Source: Sternotherus odoratus (Eukaryota; Chordata; Testudines; Kinosternidae). From it: a stretch of DNA of 64,000 nt. Each line of letters begins with the position of its first letter. Within the stretch, counting starts at the first letter, position 1. The translations under genes and the position numbers were made by a program. The notes below the pieces were generated by a model. The model was not told the origin of the DNA. It made no database searches and was given only the letters and a program-made list of their open reading frames with translations. Of the stretch, positions 43,906-56,282 are shown in pieces. The stretch is taken from NCBI GenBank assembly GCA_032164245.1, contig JAVMKO010000010.1, positions 46,212,848-46,276,847 on the forward strand, given 5' to 3'.

Positions 43906-44588
43906 TTTTGCAAGAGAGCATTCAACATCCAGGGAGAAGTTAATACCTCTACATCCATAGGACAAAGAAGTATTAGTGAGTTACAGATTGTTGTAATGGG
44001 CTGTAGTAATATATTATAGTTCACAATATCATTGTAATAAACAGGCTTGTTTGTAATAACTGTGAAGTCTTCTAAAGGGGATTACTGCCTGATTGAAAGT
44101 CACAACTGTGAGAAATAAACATTAATCCCTCTGGAACACTGGCAACAGAGGACTGAGTTAAGGTTGTTTAGATGTAACCTTGCTGAGTAGGACTGATTTG
44201 CCAAGGGAAAGTGTTTGTGAGCAGCTGTTGCTGTGTTTTCTGGGAGAAGGTAAGGTGTGTAGCTGTATACTGTTTCCTGACTTTTGTTGATTTAAATTTT
44301 GCATTGCTGTCCCTCAGAAACTTTTACATTTTAATTTAAATATTTTTTTTAAAATTTAGTCTATATACACAGTTTCATAGCTTCCCCTGAAATACTACCC
44401 TTCCATGCTCTTGCTTATGAAGGCCCAAAATGTTTCCAGCTGCCTTCCAGCTGTGTGTATTTATGAAAAAGTGTGTTTTTGTGTTTTTCCCTTTTTGTGG
44501 GGGGGGGAGGAGGAGTAACAGTTTAATTGGTTTTATTTTGAAAGATGTATGTGAGATTTTGCTGACAAATCTGTCTTGATTGTACCAG

Positions 44589-44847
44589 GAGTTGAGAAGA
44601 AGTTTGGAACTTCGTGTAAGTCAGAAAAGGATGGAGAAGGACTGTTCTAGTGATGACTATGACTCTGTTGAAGAGGATGTGCTTTTGGAGCACTCTCAGA
44701 TGGAAGAGACAGTTGCAAGTTTTGGAAGCCTCCAGTTGCCCAGCAGAGAGTCATTACTGACAGATGTTCCCAAGTATCAGGAGGCTGGAAGATGCTGTGA
44801 CCTTGATACTGGTGCTCTAGAGCTGGAATTTAAACAGAATCTGACGA
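44589..44847 (+). CDS. KATNIP: KATNIP exon f
   Basis: Acceptor GATTGTACCAG ends at 44588 and donor GTAAGT begins at 44848. Encodes ELRRSLELRVSQKRMEKD then CSSDDYDSVEEDVLLEHS and 50 further residues, ending one base into a codon. RRSLEL and DCSSD.YDSVEED are conserved KATNIP signatures. The longest exon here (259 nt). Acidic and serine-rich, probably disordered. Confidence 0.95.
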
Positions 44848-44989
44848 GTAAGTCTTTGTGTCTTGTACCAGTTCAGCTGCAGTGTTGCAGTAGTAATTCT
44901 AGTTTTTATTCATAGAGTTTGTGGCTAAACGGGAGCCTTGTCTCATCTAATCTTACCTCTTGTACAGCACAGATCACTGTGTTTCACCT

Positions 44990-46850
44990 AAGTATCCCTG
45001 CATTTAGGCCAATAACTTGTGTTTGATTATAGCATATCTTCCAAAAAGGATTCCAGTCTTGATCTGAAGAATTCAAGAGATGGAGAATCTACTGCTTCCC
45101 TTGGTAGTTTGGTCCAATGTTTAATCACCCTCGCTGTGAAATATTGGTGCCAGTTTGTCTGGTTTCAGCTTCCTGCCATTGGTTCTTGTTCTGCCTTTCC
45201 CCACTAGATTAAAGAACCCTTCAATACCTGGTGTTTTCTCCCCATGTAATCAAGCCATCTCTCAATCTTCTTTTTGATAAACTGAACAGATTGAACTCTT
45301 TGTGTCTCACTGCAAGGTATTTTATCGAGCCCTCAAATAATTTTTGTGGCTCTTTTAAGCACCCTCTCCAGTTTTTCAATATTGTGTTTAAATGTGGACA
45401 TTAGAATTGTATGCAGTATTCCAGTGCTGGCCTCACTAATTGAAATGGGAGACTATCTCCCCAGATGATGTCCCCTAGTCATCAGCGCACTGGCTAGTCA
45501 TGCCACCTTGTGGCTTCAGGTCCTGTTTTGGCAGTAGTGCCTGGTGGGTTCAAGTCTGAAGTTGGTAGTAGCACCTAGTGGGTTCAAACCTGGTGGTTGG
45601 TGGTAGTGCTTAGTGTGTTTGAGCCTGAGGGTTGAAGGTAGGGGAACCCGGGTCCTCTCACTCCTCCACGTTCCAGCCCAGGGCCCTGGGGCAGGCAGTT
45701 CAGGTGTGCAACGTGGGCTAGGGTATCATCCAGCCTATTTCCTGGGTTACTTCCTATTGCATCCCTGCCTTTCCAGAGGCACAGCGAAGGCCTGGCTAAC
45801 GACCTGCAACATGTACCCCCCAGAACGGGAGCAGGAGAATCCCTTCCCCACTCAGAAGCTCTGCTATCTCTTCTGCAGTGGTGTGTGGCGCTGAGTCTCC
45901 TCAGGGCAGTGTGGGTTCCTTTTAGATTCCTGCATGAGCTACCAGTAGAGGTCTGCTCCGTGGCACTGACTGCCTTGACTGAGCTGTGCTGTGCCCTTGT
46001 AAGTGCTGTCTCCATTGACAGCACATCCAGAAGGCTCTGCTGGGTAGAGCCTCCTGTGACCAGAGCTGCTCCTTAACCGCCTCTTCCCCAGTGTGGGGTT
46101 TGTACCCCACAACACCAACACAGAGTGAAATTACCTCTCTGCTTCCCTCTTTATCCATCCAAGGATATCATTATCCTTTTTTGCCACAGCATCACACTGG
46201 GAGCTCATGTTTCATTGCTTTTCCACTATGGCCCCTACCTCCTTTTTACAGGCACTGTTTTTCAGGATAGTAAGTATAGCCTGCATTCCTTGTTCCTAGA
46301 TGTATAACTTTGCATTTGACTGTATTAAAGAACGTGTTTTTTAACCAGGTTACCAAGTGATCCAGATCACTCTCTATGACTCCCCTGACCTCATTATTTA
46401 CTGTTTCACCTATCCTTGTTTCATCTGCAAATTTGATCAGCCATGATTTTACATTTGATTCTGGATCATTGATGTAAATGTTGAATAGAATTGATCCCTG
46501 TGAAACACCACTAGAAACATCCCATTTAATGATGATTACTTTTTGAGACCTATCAGTTACACAGTTCTTCATCCATTTAACATGAGTGTTGTTGGTATTG
46601 GATATGGCTAATTTTTAAGCAGAATATCATGTGATACCAATTCAAATGTCTTACAAAAGTCTAAGTCTATTATATCTGCCCTGTTACCTTTATCAACCAA
46701 TCTTGTAATCTCATCAAAGAATTAAATGAGGTTTGTTTTATAAGATCTGTTTTCCATAAAACCATGTTGACTGGCATTATATTCCTTCCTTTAATTCTTC
46801 ATTTGTTAAATCCTACATCAGCTTTTCTATTAATTTGCCCAGTTAAGTCA
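44990..46850 (-). mobile_element. CR1 LINE 3' part, interrupted at about 45.43-46.13 kb
   Basis: 44990-45430 and 46140-46850 form one degenerate minus-strand CR1. The minus frame 46246-46572 shows SSGVSQGSILFNIYIND then SWLIKFADETRIGETVN, the CR1 RT motifs with FADE in place of FADD. The interrupting piece contains loosely repeated GTGGGTTCAA units and no recognised gene; its type is unknown. Confidence 0.8.
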
Positions 46851-46859
46851 TCTTTGACG

Positions 46860-49121
46860 GTCTCTGTTCATTTCCACTTGTGGAATATGGTGCCTCTGGC
46901 ATCAATCTGTGGAACTGCCTTTAAAAGCTGTGTCTGTTTGTAGGGTCCACAAGTGGTCTCGCAGAAGGGGAATATCATCTCCCTACGCTATATAAAGGAG
47001 TGCACTGCCTGACTTCCTCAATTCCTTTTCTGCTGCTGCAGGGAACTAACAGAACTCACCTCATATCCTTGAATTGCTCCATTGTAGTCTAATTCTCTTC
47101 TTGTATGTAGTTAATTTAGGTTTTAGCACAATATAAGTAGCTACCCCTTTTTGGGTAATGGCAGTGTTGGATCCTGAGCCATGTAGGGTATTTAAGAAAT
47201 GTGGGTCCTGTCCTGCAATAATTCCTGAGATGGACACTCATTTCAGATGCATCTGTAATGTTAATTTTGATTGAATGTGCTCAAAGAGTCAAATGTGTTA
47301 ACATGACCCTGTTGCTATTCCACACTAAACAGTTAAATATGGGTCAGGGTTTCTAGAACAGAGACCGTAGCCTGCCTAGACCATTAAATATCTTTATTAC
47401 CATTTTTTAAAGATATAGAAAAAAAGAGGGAAAACAGTTGAAGCATTTGAAATGTAAAGTGTTAAGTAAAGATTTCATTTTAAAATACTCCTTATTACCT
47501 TTTCCTTTAGCTGTCGAGAGTTTTTATAGGAAAAATCTTATCTGATGGTCTTTTAGATGGTATTAAATGTGGTAATTGTTCCTTCTGGGGACACGAAAAC
47601 TAGTTAGTTGAGGTGTTCTGGAACTGTGGTTGTGGCTGAAGTCAGATTCTGCTTTCCCTATGGCTAAACAAAGCAAACACCCACAAAAAGGAGAGAAAAG
47701 AAAAGCAAAGATAGAAAATGCAGCTTCGGTCTCTAGTGCTGATTCTCACTTGCAACCTTGCTGCTGGAGAAACACAGACACAGCCTGCGATCTGATCAGC
47801 CACACTGTGACCTGTCAAACTAGTACCAGCATTGGGCTTTGTGTGCCACTCAATGGATACAGCTTTTAAAAGGCAGTTCTGCGGCTCAGTGCCGGGGAAT
47901 GCATAGAAGCAATTACTAGTAAGTGACCTCTCTTTTCTGTGAGTTGAGTCTTCAACTCTAAACCTTTCTCATCAATCATTTAAACTTTAAAAATTTGAGG
48001 ACAAAAATTATTATTTGAACACTTTCCATTTTTCAAAAGTTCTATTTCTTTTTAAATGGTGACCAATAAAGACATAGATTCTTGGCTGCAACTTCCCTTT
48101 CGCTATTGCCCTTGCAGTCTCTCTCTTGACTTGTGCTTGAGACTGAAATGTCATTTTGACTGCCCAGCAGTCTTGTTCTTCAAAAGCAAAAAGATTGATG
48201 GTCCTGAAATAAACCCAGGAATATCTTTGCTGCAGTGTTGTTCTGCAGCCCCCCTTTGTGGGCCCACAAGCTGCCACAAGTAGAGATCTGGGAAGAGAAA
48301 GGTGAAGAGGAGATAACTGTCTCTCATTCTTATAACCCTCTCCCCCCTTTAAGAATTACCCCCAACTGAGGTGCAGGCAACAAGCAGTCTCTCGTGGATG
48401 TGAGGTTTGAACCATCCCTGTGATGAAATGTCAATTTCTTATTCATATCTTTCCCTGATGGAGAATGGCCACTTAAGCAGGTGATAGTCTTTTAACATCT
48501 GGCTGGGTGTCATCAGATTATGAGCTTTCAAATGATATCTCACAAGGCATGCTTTGTACAAAATTGATCATAATCTTGTAAAAGTGGTGAACATAATAGT
48601 ATAGATCATCACACCTTCCCTTGTAATCCAAAATTTGTGTCTAAATTCTAATTTACATTTAACAAGTTTTATTGGCATAACTATGTTGTCAAGGTATATG
48701 TTTTATTTACAGATATATTATGCTGGTAAAAGCCCTAGTGTAGATACAGTTATACAGGCACTTCATACTGGTATAGTTTATTTAGCTTCATTGTACTGGA
48801 ATAAGCCTTATGTAAGCACTCTATAACAGTATAACTACATCTAAACTACGTGAAGGGGATGGGGTGTACTGCTTTAACTTTGCCAGAATAGTTAAAGCAG
48901 CAAAACTCTTATTTGTAGAGTAGGTCTAATAAGTCTTCAATTAGTTGCTACTCCTAAATCCAGTTGAACTTCACTTGACTAATGTGATTAGTGTGCAGGA
49001 GCTGGGTGATGGTGGTGGCCTGTGATATACAGAAAATAAGGTTGAATGATCTGGTGGTCCCTTCTAGCTTTAAACTCTGTGACTTTAATTCTCATACTCT
49101 TTTCGTTTGTTTTTCCTGAAG
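46860..49121 (+). other. KATNIP intron with an LTR-like fragment
   Basis: 48460-48610 on minus (ATTTTGTACAAAGCATGCC, TATCATTTGAAAGCTCATAA) matches 7840-7920. 48645-48850 may be a MITE. 49030-49080 has a CR1 tail phrase (GGTGGTCCCTTCTAGC). No exon was supported elsewhere. Confidence 0.5.
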
Positions 49122-49271
49122 ATGTGAAACAGGAACGAATTCTGTCTGCAAAGAGGAAAGATGCTGCTGAAACCTACATTCCAATCAGACCTATGAAGGT
49201 CAGAAGTAAAATGGCTCGTCCACTTTCTGCTGGATCCTTGCACCAGGAGGGACATGAAAGAACCTGCCCCA
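49122..49271 (+). CDS. KATNIP: KATNIP exon g
   Basis: Acceptor TTTTTCCTGAAG ends at 49121 and donor GTAAGA begins at 49272. Encodes NVKQERILSAKRKDAAETYI then PIRPMKVRSKMARPLSAG and SLHQEGHERTCP, ending one base into a codon. The ER.LSAKRKD motif is conserved in KATNIP. Basic, and may be involved in microtubule binding (inference). Confidence 0.95.
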
Positions 49272-50583
49272 GTAAGAGAGATGAGAATATGTAAAGTATA
49301 TAATGTGAGCTTCCGTTCTCCTTCCCCTGCCCTGGCTCAGATGTTGTCTCTGCTGCACATGTCTATCCTCGCTCTCCTGGATTGCTGCCCATTTTTATGC
49401 TTCCTCTCATCTCAAAATTCCATTGACTTCAGTGGGAGAAGGAGCAAGCCCATGGCTATATATACCATCTTTCCGCCTCCTCATTCTTCTTTCCCTGCCC
49501 CCACAGAATGAAGACTTCTTCTTCCCTTCCTTTTCCGTCCTCTCTACTGCTCTAGACTTGCTCCTTTTTTTTTACACAGACATATTCCCTATGGTGAAAG
49601 GGTGCTGACAGGAAGGCAGCCTCTGCATGTCAACTACTGGATCTTCAGAGGAACTGTCAAAAGATGGTAGCTCTCTATAATCCAGCCACTCCCCTTAGGC
49701 AAGTTCACCATCAGTTACAAAACAATGTTTTTTTGGGAGTGTGGAGGATAGCTGACATAAACCCAGTTATTCACATACTGGTGCTGAAAAGGACTACTCT
49801 GCTGTACCCAACTGGCCTGGGTCTATCACAGCATATAGCAATTCTGTGTGAGCAAGACAGCCAAGGGAAGGTTTAGAAAAAAACAACAGCAGCTAAATAG
49901 TCTTGGGTTAACAGTGGTCATCTTGGGAAGATCTCTGGGGAGCCCAACACAAAAAGACCAACCCTCCAGCATCTGTGTAGCATCTTTCACAGCACCATAG
50001 ATACACAGGCACAGTCAGTCTTGGGGCAGCAAACCATGCCACATCTAAACTTGTTTATCTGTCTCCAGAGATGATGTGGGAAGCCCAAAGCCAGGGAGTG
50101 GCTTGTAGTGGCAGTGGGAGTTCCTGGTAGTAGCAGAGGCTCTCTTCCATCCTGTCCACTACAGTAAGCTGATGATGTTATCAGCTTGATGGAAAGTGTG
50201 CAGCACTGCTATGTTATTGATGGTGCAGTGTATCCCATATATCTCTGAATAGTGGCAAGTGCTTCATTTTCTGTAGCTTGGGGGGCAATTTATTGGTGCA
50301 TTCTGACACCAGATGTTAGGTGGAGGAATATTAGCTAGGACTGGTAATCATACAAGTTTTGCTGGCTTCAGTGTTCCTCTTATCATTCTTATAGTATGAT
50401 TAAGCTGTGTTTTAAAAACAGTAGGCCTGAAAGCTGTCTGGGCTTTTTGTGGGCTGCAGAGGAAGGATTGTGTTTGGTTGTTTTGCCTTTGGCTATGTCT
50501 ACATTATATACTTGGGGTGTGATTTCCCCTGCTCGTGTACACGTACTCACACTAGCTCTTACTGAGCTAACATGAGTATAAAT

Positions 50584-50735
50584 AGTAGTGTAGTTGTGGT
50601 AGCATGAGTAGCGGCAGCATGAGCATAGCTGAGCTGTGCCAAGTACAAACCTGCCGGAAACCAGTGGGTATGTATTCGGCACAGCTCAACCGGGCCCATT
50701 CTGTTGCTATGCATGCTACCGCAGCCACACTACTA
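50584..50735. repeat. Fold-back MITE-like repeat
   Basis: TAGTAGTGTAGTTGTGGTAG inverts CTACCGCAGCCACACTACTA, with GCACAGCTC/GAGCTGTGC nested within. Outside lies GGCTATGTCTACATTATA (50490), like the Harbinger A family consensus (GTCTACACTACG). Possibly a Harbinger MITE. Confidence 0.55.
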
Positions 50736-51209
50736 TCTATACTTTCTTATGATATCATTTGTTCACTAGTTGTCCAAGGTAGAGATGACCTGAAACTCTA
50801 ATGTTAAAACAAACATTAGCATTACCGATATGCTATGCCTTACTTGGGCTGGGTTGCAAGCTGCCAGTTTAGCCCTTTGTTAATAACTAGACCAGATATT
50901 TCATGCATTGGCTTTTACAGTGTTTTATATGTGTACTAATGTAAAAGCCCATGTACACGGGCCAACGGTAAGGGCTCTCACAGGCCCCCCCGCCCAGCTC
51001 CCTCCCCCCCCTCGCCCAGCCCCCAACGCTCCATGTGAGTGAGGCGGGCACGCGCGGCGGCCATTTTGTGCCTCCGATCTACAACCCCCAGCATGCCGTT
51101 CGTCCGGGCAGTCTCTACTGCGCATGACGGCTTCACAGACACTTCTCTAGCCGATTATTAAATAGGATGAGATGATCAATCGATATTTCTTGCTACTTTT
51201 TGATGTCAG

Positions 51210-51382
51210 GACCAGTGAGTCGATCAGAAAAACCACTGTCAGCAACTCGAAGGAATGTATGTGAGAAGAAGGATCCTGAGCAATCTGCTTCTGCTGTGAT
51301 TAAAGCTATGCAAGTTGAAAATGAGATCTTGCAAAGAGAGATGCTTTGCAGAAGGCTGGAGACTTCTACAAGCCATCAAATG
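51210..51382 (+). CDS. KATNIP: KATNIP exon h
   Basis: Acceptor TTGATGTCAG ends at 51209 and donor GTATGT begins at 51383. Encodes RPVSRSEKPLSATRRNVC then EKKDPEQSASAVIKAMQVE and NEILQREMLCRR, ending in phase 0. The PLSATR and QVEN..LQR segments are KATNIP-conserved, and the last third starts a coiled coil. Confidence 0.96.
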
Positions 51383-51889
51383 GTATGTCAAAGTACTGAG
51401 CTGGGATAAGAGAGATCCAAAGTGTTTAGTAGCAAAAATTATTTCCTTTCCCTAAACATGAATAGGAATCTTATATAGTTTAATGCAGTGATACTCAGAC
51501 CTCAGTGGTTCAGGAGCCAAACTGGTGATCAACATTACCCAAAAGAGCTGGACTCAACTCAAGCCAGAGCTTTACTTCCACTCGAAGGTTCAAGCAATTC
51601 AATCAGTTATAGATATGAAAACTCACCTGGGCACAACAGCACAAAAGTGTTTGAGACATGTGGGGCACATGGGTTTCTGCACTTACCTTGTTCAGTGGCC
51701 CAGATTGCACCTCAGAATTCAACAGGGTTGGCTAGCATCACTCAACTTTCTGAGCTGTCATCATCTAGAGTCAATGGTGAAGGTACCCTCTCATATCCTC
51801 CCTTCCCTACATTTGTGAACAAGTCTACCCCAGTGTACATGTAGATGTTCCTTTTGCCTGCCCACAGTCGACATGCACATTAGCTCTGG

Positions 51890-52190
51890 CTGTTAAGTTT
51901 GGTTGCTAGTTTGATCAAAGTACATTTTGCAACTATTTCACTGTTCCATCCTGAAGTGAAATGTCCAGTGTCTTTGAACCAGGAAATTGTCCCCTACACT
52001 TTCCAAAAACTTTCTGGATTGTCTGTGCACTGCTGTATTGCTCTCCCAGCAGATATTGGGGTGATTGAAGTCTCCCATTAGAAACAGGGCCTGTGATCTA
52101 CTAACTTCTGTTAGTTGCCTGAAGAAAGCTTCATCCGCCTCATCCCCCTGGTGTGGTGGTCTATAGCAGATTCCTACCACAACATCACCC
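51890..52190 (-). pseudogene. CR1 LINE endonuclease fragment
   Basis: Minus frame [50 protein letters not shown] and DNFLVQ, which are the APE-type endonuclease motifs of CR1. Only this middle part is present. Confidence 0.88.
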
Positions 52191-52384
52191 TGTTGTCCAC
52201 ACTTCTAAATTTAATCCAGAGACTCTCAGGTTTTTCTTCAGCCTAGTCAAATTGTATCTTCAGGCGCAAGACTCCTGTTCCCCTGTGAGATCTAAACTTA
52301 GTGTAACCATGATTTACGGGTCCCCTGTTTGAGCCTTTGGCTACTTGCATTCTACTGTATCTATCAATAAAGAGAATTTTTGGT

Positions 52385-52965
52385 GGCCATCACCTCAGCC
52401 AAAACGGTAGGAGAGCTGCCTGCCTTAATGTCTGGGCCTCCTTATATGATATTCTTTAGGGACAAGGTTTACCTGTATTCTCAATCAATGTTCGTTCCAA
52501 AGGTGGTGTCATCTTTCCATACAAACCAGCCAATTTATTTGCCTGCATTCTAACTGAAGCTGCATTTGAGAAGGGAAGATGAGTGTTTCCATACCCTGCA
52601 TATCCGAAGAGCTCTGACATTCTAACTGCACAGAACCAGGCACTTCACTTAGTCTTCTCAACTGTTAGTTGAGGAGGCAGACAGAACAAAAGGATGATCA
52701 GACTCCACCCAAAGAATTTCGTCTTGGATAGCCTCCTATATATGCATGTTCTATGACATGGCTAATGTCACCCTTGTGAGCAGAGTCACAGCTTATTCAC
52801 TGAGATCACAATCTGCCTCAATGGCTTTTGTGGCACATGTTCCATTTGTGGACATTTGTAGAGTGGCAACCTGGTCCTCAGCCCACGTGTTTGCCTCCCA
52901 TTATGCTATGGCTCAAGACTCCAGAGACAATGCTAGATTTGGATGAGTTTTTGTCCAATCCCACT
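52385..52965 (+). pseudogene. DIRS-like tyrosine recombinase remnant
   Basis: The broken frames read VAITSAKTVGELPAL, MSGPPYMIFFRDKVYLY, MFVPKVVSSFHTNQPIYLP, then HTLHIRRALTF and YSLRSQSASMAFVAHVPFVD, ICRVATWSSAHVFASHYA. The last is the DIRS HS/TRS...ICR.A.W...F..HY recombinase box, and the final Tyr appears in SHYA. DIRS elements use such a recombinase instead of an integrase. Stops and frameshifts make it inactive. Confidence 0.75.
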
Positions 52966-52979
52966 TCTTGTTTTCACAT

Positions 52980-53340
52980 CTTGAGAATCACCAAGAGTGG
53001 AATGCACATGTGCAATCACTTGAAGAAGAAAAACTAACCTGTTCAGTAACTGTTATTCTTTGAGATGTCACGTGTGTACATTCCACAACCCGCCCTCCTG
53101 CTCCTCTACATTGGAGCTCTAGCAAGAAGGAACTGAGGGGAGCTGGAGTGGCTCTGTCCTTTATATGTCCATGCAGTGGTGCATGGCAGCAGAGAGCACT
53201 TGAGCTTCCCAATGGGTACCGCTTAGGGAAAAAGTTTCTGACGTCTCTGCGCTGGGCACACAGACACTGAGAATGGAATGGACATGTGCAACATACCTCA
53301 AACAAGAACAGTTACTGAGCAGGTTAGTAACTGTTTTTTC
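52980..53340. mobile_element. DIRS-type terminal repeat
   Basis: Downstream of the recombinase: CACCAAGAGTGGAATGCACA, AATCACTTGAAGAAGAAAA, TTCTTTGAGATGTCACGTGT and, later, inverted-like repeats GAGAATGGAATGGACATG. The same phrases recur at 63115-63490. Confidence 0.6.
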
Positions 53341-53344
53341 CAGG

Positions 53345-54239
53345 ATTTGATGAAACACCTGGTGGAAACCTCAGGCATACCTCTGGAAGTGGTCCAAGAG
53401 AATCAGCAAAAAGAAATTCTTCATGTTTTCACAATATGGAGATTTATCATGGCCATTAATGAAAGTTTACTGGATCCCTCAAGAACTATCTGTGTACACC
53501 TCCTTTTGTGACTCTGTGACCAGTGATGAATAAAGTAAAACAGCCTTCTTAAACCAGTATGTTGCTTAATTTTAACAATAGGAACAGCATTTAGAGAAAA
53601 AAGGATTTTAAAACAGTCAACATGCATGTCTTTCTTACCTAAAGCCTTATCATTCTGGGAGGGTGTCCTAAGCAGGCCTAACTTCTTCAGATACCCTAGT
53701 AGGTGTCTTTGTTAGTTTGGACAGCTCTCCCAACAATTACCTCCCCCCTGGAAAGAGAGCCTCATTTTATCCCACTAGAACTCCTTTGGGCTGGCCAGTT
53801 GACAGACTTTTGGCTCTCCTTGTCCAAACCAATTCACTAGGCTCCACAGGAGGCTGAGGCCAATGGCTCATCTATTGTCCTACAATAACCCTCTAAATGT
53901 TTACTATAGGGTAGCTTATTGTTGTGCTGTTGTTTCCTTCCTGTTTATTTTCTTACAGCTTACTATTAAACTAAACCAATATATTGTAGTAAACATCTCA
54001 ATAACCAGGTCAACATATAGTAGTTATAAATAATTACAGAGCAACTCACTATCTGTCACACTAGTAATTGGTGTTCTCTGAAAGCTGTGTGATGTGATGG
54101 ATCAAAGCTCACTCTTCCTTCATCATTTAAAGGTTATGTAATCCTTTGTACAATTGTGATAAACATGGGAATATTCTTATGAAGAACCAGGGAGATATCT
54201 GCATATTTTATGAATGTCCTGTGTACCTCAGTGCTTGAT
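53345..54239 (+). other. KATNIP intron, nothing recognised
   Basis: No terminal repeats, coding relics or splice-flanked open frames could be supported in about 0.9 kb. Confidence 0.4.
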
Positions 54240-54965
54240 TGTAGCGATGTTGTCCACTCACCCGGCGGCGCCCCCGTCTGGTCGTCACGGGAATCAGCTC
54301 TTTCGACCCCGGAGCGCCCTCTGCCGGCCGACGTTCGCTTCTGCACTCTGGCCCCATGTCCCTCCCGGATCCTGGCGCCCTTTAGCTGAGGGTGCTGCAC
54401 CTCTGCAGTACCCCCCTGGTCTTAGGGTCTCCCCTCCCTGGGGAACCCTCCACCCACTATCCCCAACTTGCCTCAGATCTGGCCACTGCCAGTCACCACT
54501 TGCCTCGGTTCACTGAGGCCGACTGCAGTCTCATGGCCACTCATCACCGGCAAGAAGGGGCTGGGCCTGCTGCTCCTTACCCAGCCCAGGGCCGCCCCCT
54601 CGCAAACCCAGTACCCGTGGGTGGGGCCTTCCCTAGGCTCAGCAGCCTGGGGCCCCCTCTCTAGAGCTTAATCGCTCCCTGGCTCCCAGCTGCCTTGCCC
54701 TCGCCCTGTCCCAGTCCGGGTACTCTGTTTATGGCTCCCTGCAGCCTCTGCTTACAGAGGGAGACTGACTTCTTCCTGTCCTGCCTCCCAGGCTTTTATG
54801 CAGTCTGAGAGTTTGGGGCGGGGCCACCCAGCTGAGCCTAACTCCCAGTCAGCCTGGGAGTTTACAGGCTCAGAGCCACAGCCCCTGTCCTGGGCTGTTT
54901 CAAACCCCTTCCTGGGGCTACCTCAGTCCCTTTTCAGGGGGGGAGCGGGTGGTCACCCCGCTACA
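54240..54965. mobile_element. Solo LTR, 726 bp, next to a KATNIP splice acceptor
   Basis: Starts TGTAGCGATGTTGTCCACTC and ends GTGGTCACCCCGCTACA. Perfect 5-bp duplications TTGAT flank it (54235-54239 and 54966-54970). Same family as 40892-41573. Its right end lies 17 bp before the first base of the exon at 54983. Confidence 0.94.
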
Positions 54966-54982
54966 TTGATATTGTCCTGTAG

Positions 54983-55051
54983 GACTGCATGAAGTTGAAT
55001 CAAAGAAAGCTGTTAGAAGAAAACAAGCAGGAAATGAATGACAGACACAAG
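54983..55051 (+). CDS. KATNIP: KATNIP exon i (small, symmetric; weakest call)
   Basis: Acceptor ATTGTCCTGTAG ends at 54982; donor GTTCCT begins at 55052 and is weak. Encodes DCMKLNQRKLLEENKQEM then NDRHK, 23 codons, phase 0 in and out. The heptad-like Leu pattern continues the coiled coil from exon h. Skipping it keeps the frame. The intron upstream of the acceptor is a solo LTR. It could be a real exon or a chance frame. Confidence 0.7.
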
Positions 55052-55103
55052 GTTCCTGCAAAGACTACCAACTCTCCTTAAGAAAATAATGTGGGAACTA
55101 TTA

Positions 55104-55320
55104 CAGGCATGTTGTGTCTTACGCAAGGGTTCCATTCCGCGGTTTCCACGTAAAGAGGAAACCGTGTATAGCCAAAACCCCATTGACTTCAGTGGTGGGC
55201 GAAATCACTCACCCTAAAGAAAGTTTTCATACTTTTAATTTTCCCTTTTTTTTTTTTTTTGGCCAACCGCGTAAAGTAGAAATTGCGCAAGTTAAATGCG
55301 CCTAAGATGCGACATGCCTG
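55104..55320. mobile_element. Tigger-like MITE, 217 bp
   Basis: Starts CAGGCATGTTGTGTCTTACG after TA; the inverted right end is CAGGCATGTCGCATCTTAGG before TA. A TA target duplication and CAGG ends indicate a Tc1/mariner-superfamily pogo-like MITE. Contains a poly-T run. Confidence 0.9.
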
Positions 55321-56173
55321 TAATTGCAAAATGCCCACCTGCCTGTTTCCAGCCAGGCTAGCAGATTTATTTTTCCCCAGCCTGAGCTTAGAATCAAAGG
55401 AACATCAAACCATTAAAATCTTCTTCCTAGAAAAGAAGGAAGGGGTGTGTGGGCATCAACTGCCTGGGAGACACGCTATAGGAGAGACAGAGCGAGAGAG
55501 GCAGAAAATGCTGCATGGCCCTGCTGTCTCTTGCAGCCCAGAAGTAGGGGGACTGGACTGAGTGGAACTTTTGGGAAACTTTCCAGGAAAGAGTAAGAGT
55601 TAGGTAAGACCCAGGCAAATAGACCTTCTGTTTTATCCCTTTCTGCTTGTTATCTATATTTGGGTGTATAAACAATATGTTTGTTTTGAAATAGTCAGTT
55701 TTGAGTCACCTTAATTAACATTGATTCAAAAGCCTCCCAGGAGAAGTTTTCTTTCAGGTTCCAAATACAGTTGGGACTGTCATATTATCATGGTTGGGAA
55801 ATAAAGCAGTTTGCACTGTAATCATGATCGTTTTTATCACCCATTGTAAAAGGAGCTGGTGGTTTTAGCACCAGGCTCCACCAATGATTTTAGGCCTTTG
55901 AATTTGAGGAGTTTCTGCCCTGTTCACATGCAGGATCATGAGACAAGGGAAGTGGTCTTTCTTTCAAAGTATTATCAGCAGAGGCCTGCCATTGCAGGGA
56001 CGTAATTTCTTATTTTCATAAAGCACATTGAAGTAGCGCAAGCTGAAAGTGGGAAGGAAATTGTATTTTTGCTCTTCGATGTATGCTTTCAATCTCATAT
56101 TAATGCATTATTTTAAAGGATGGTAGGTAATCCTTTTACATTATTTTCACCTGCCTATAGTATTACATGTAAA

Positions 56174-56282
56174 GGACCAGATTCTAATCTCAGCTATACC
56201 AGTGTAAATCCATAGTCATTCCATTAAATTAAATGGAAGCAGGATGGATTTACATTAGTTAAGCTAAGATCAGAATTTAGCC
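56174..56282. repeat. Inverted-repeat MITE, about 109 bp
   Basis: GACCAGATTCTAATCTCAGC inverts to GCTAAGATCAGAATTTAGCC with inner GTGTAAATCC/GGATTTACAT arms. Widely distributed palindromic repeat type. Confidence 0.75.

Noticed and set aside
44100..44580. Possible extra KATNIP exon in the stretch before exon f
   Set aside because: No in-phase open frame with both splice sites; exon e joins exon f directly in phase 0.
54214..54992. Frames next to KATNIP exon i that could be alternative exons
   Set aside because: Inside the solo LTR 54240-54965; no conserved residues. LTR-derived exonisation cannot be ruled out without RNA.
55052..55080. Continuation of exon i to a stop (VPAKTTNSP)
   Set aside because: It would truncate KATNIP, while splicing at GTTCCT keeps phase with exon j. 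The weak donor lowers confidence in the exon.
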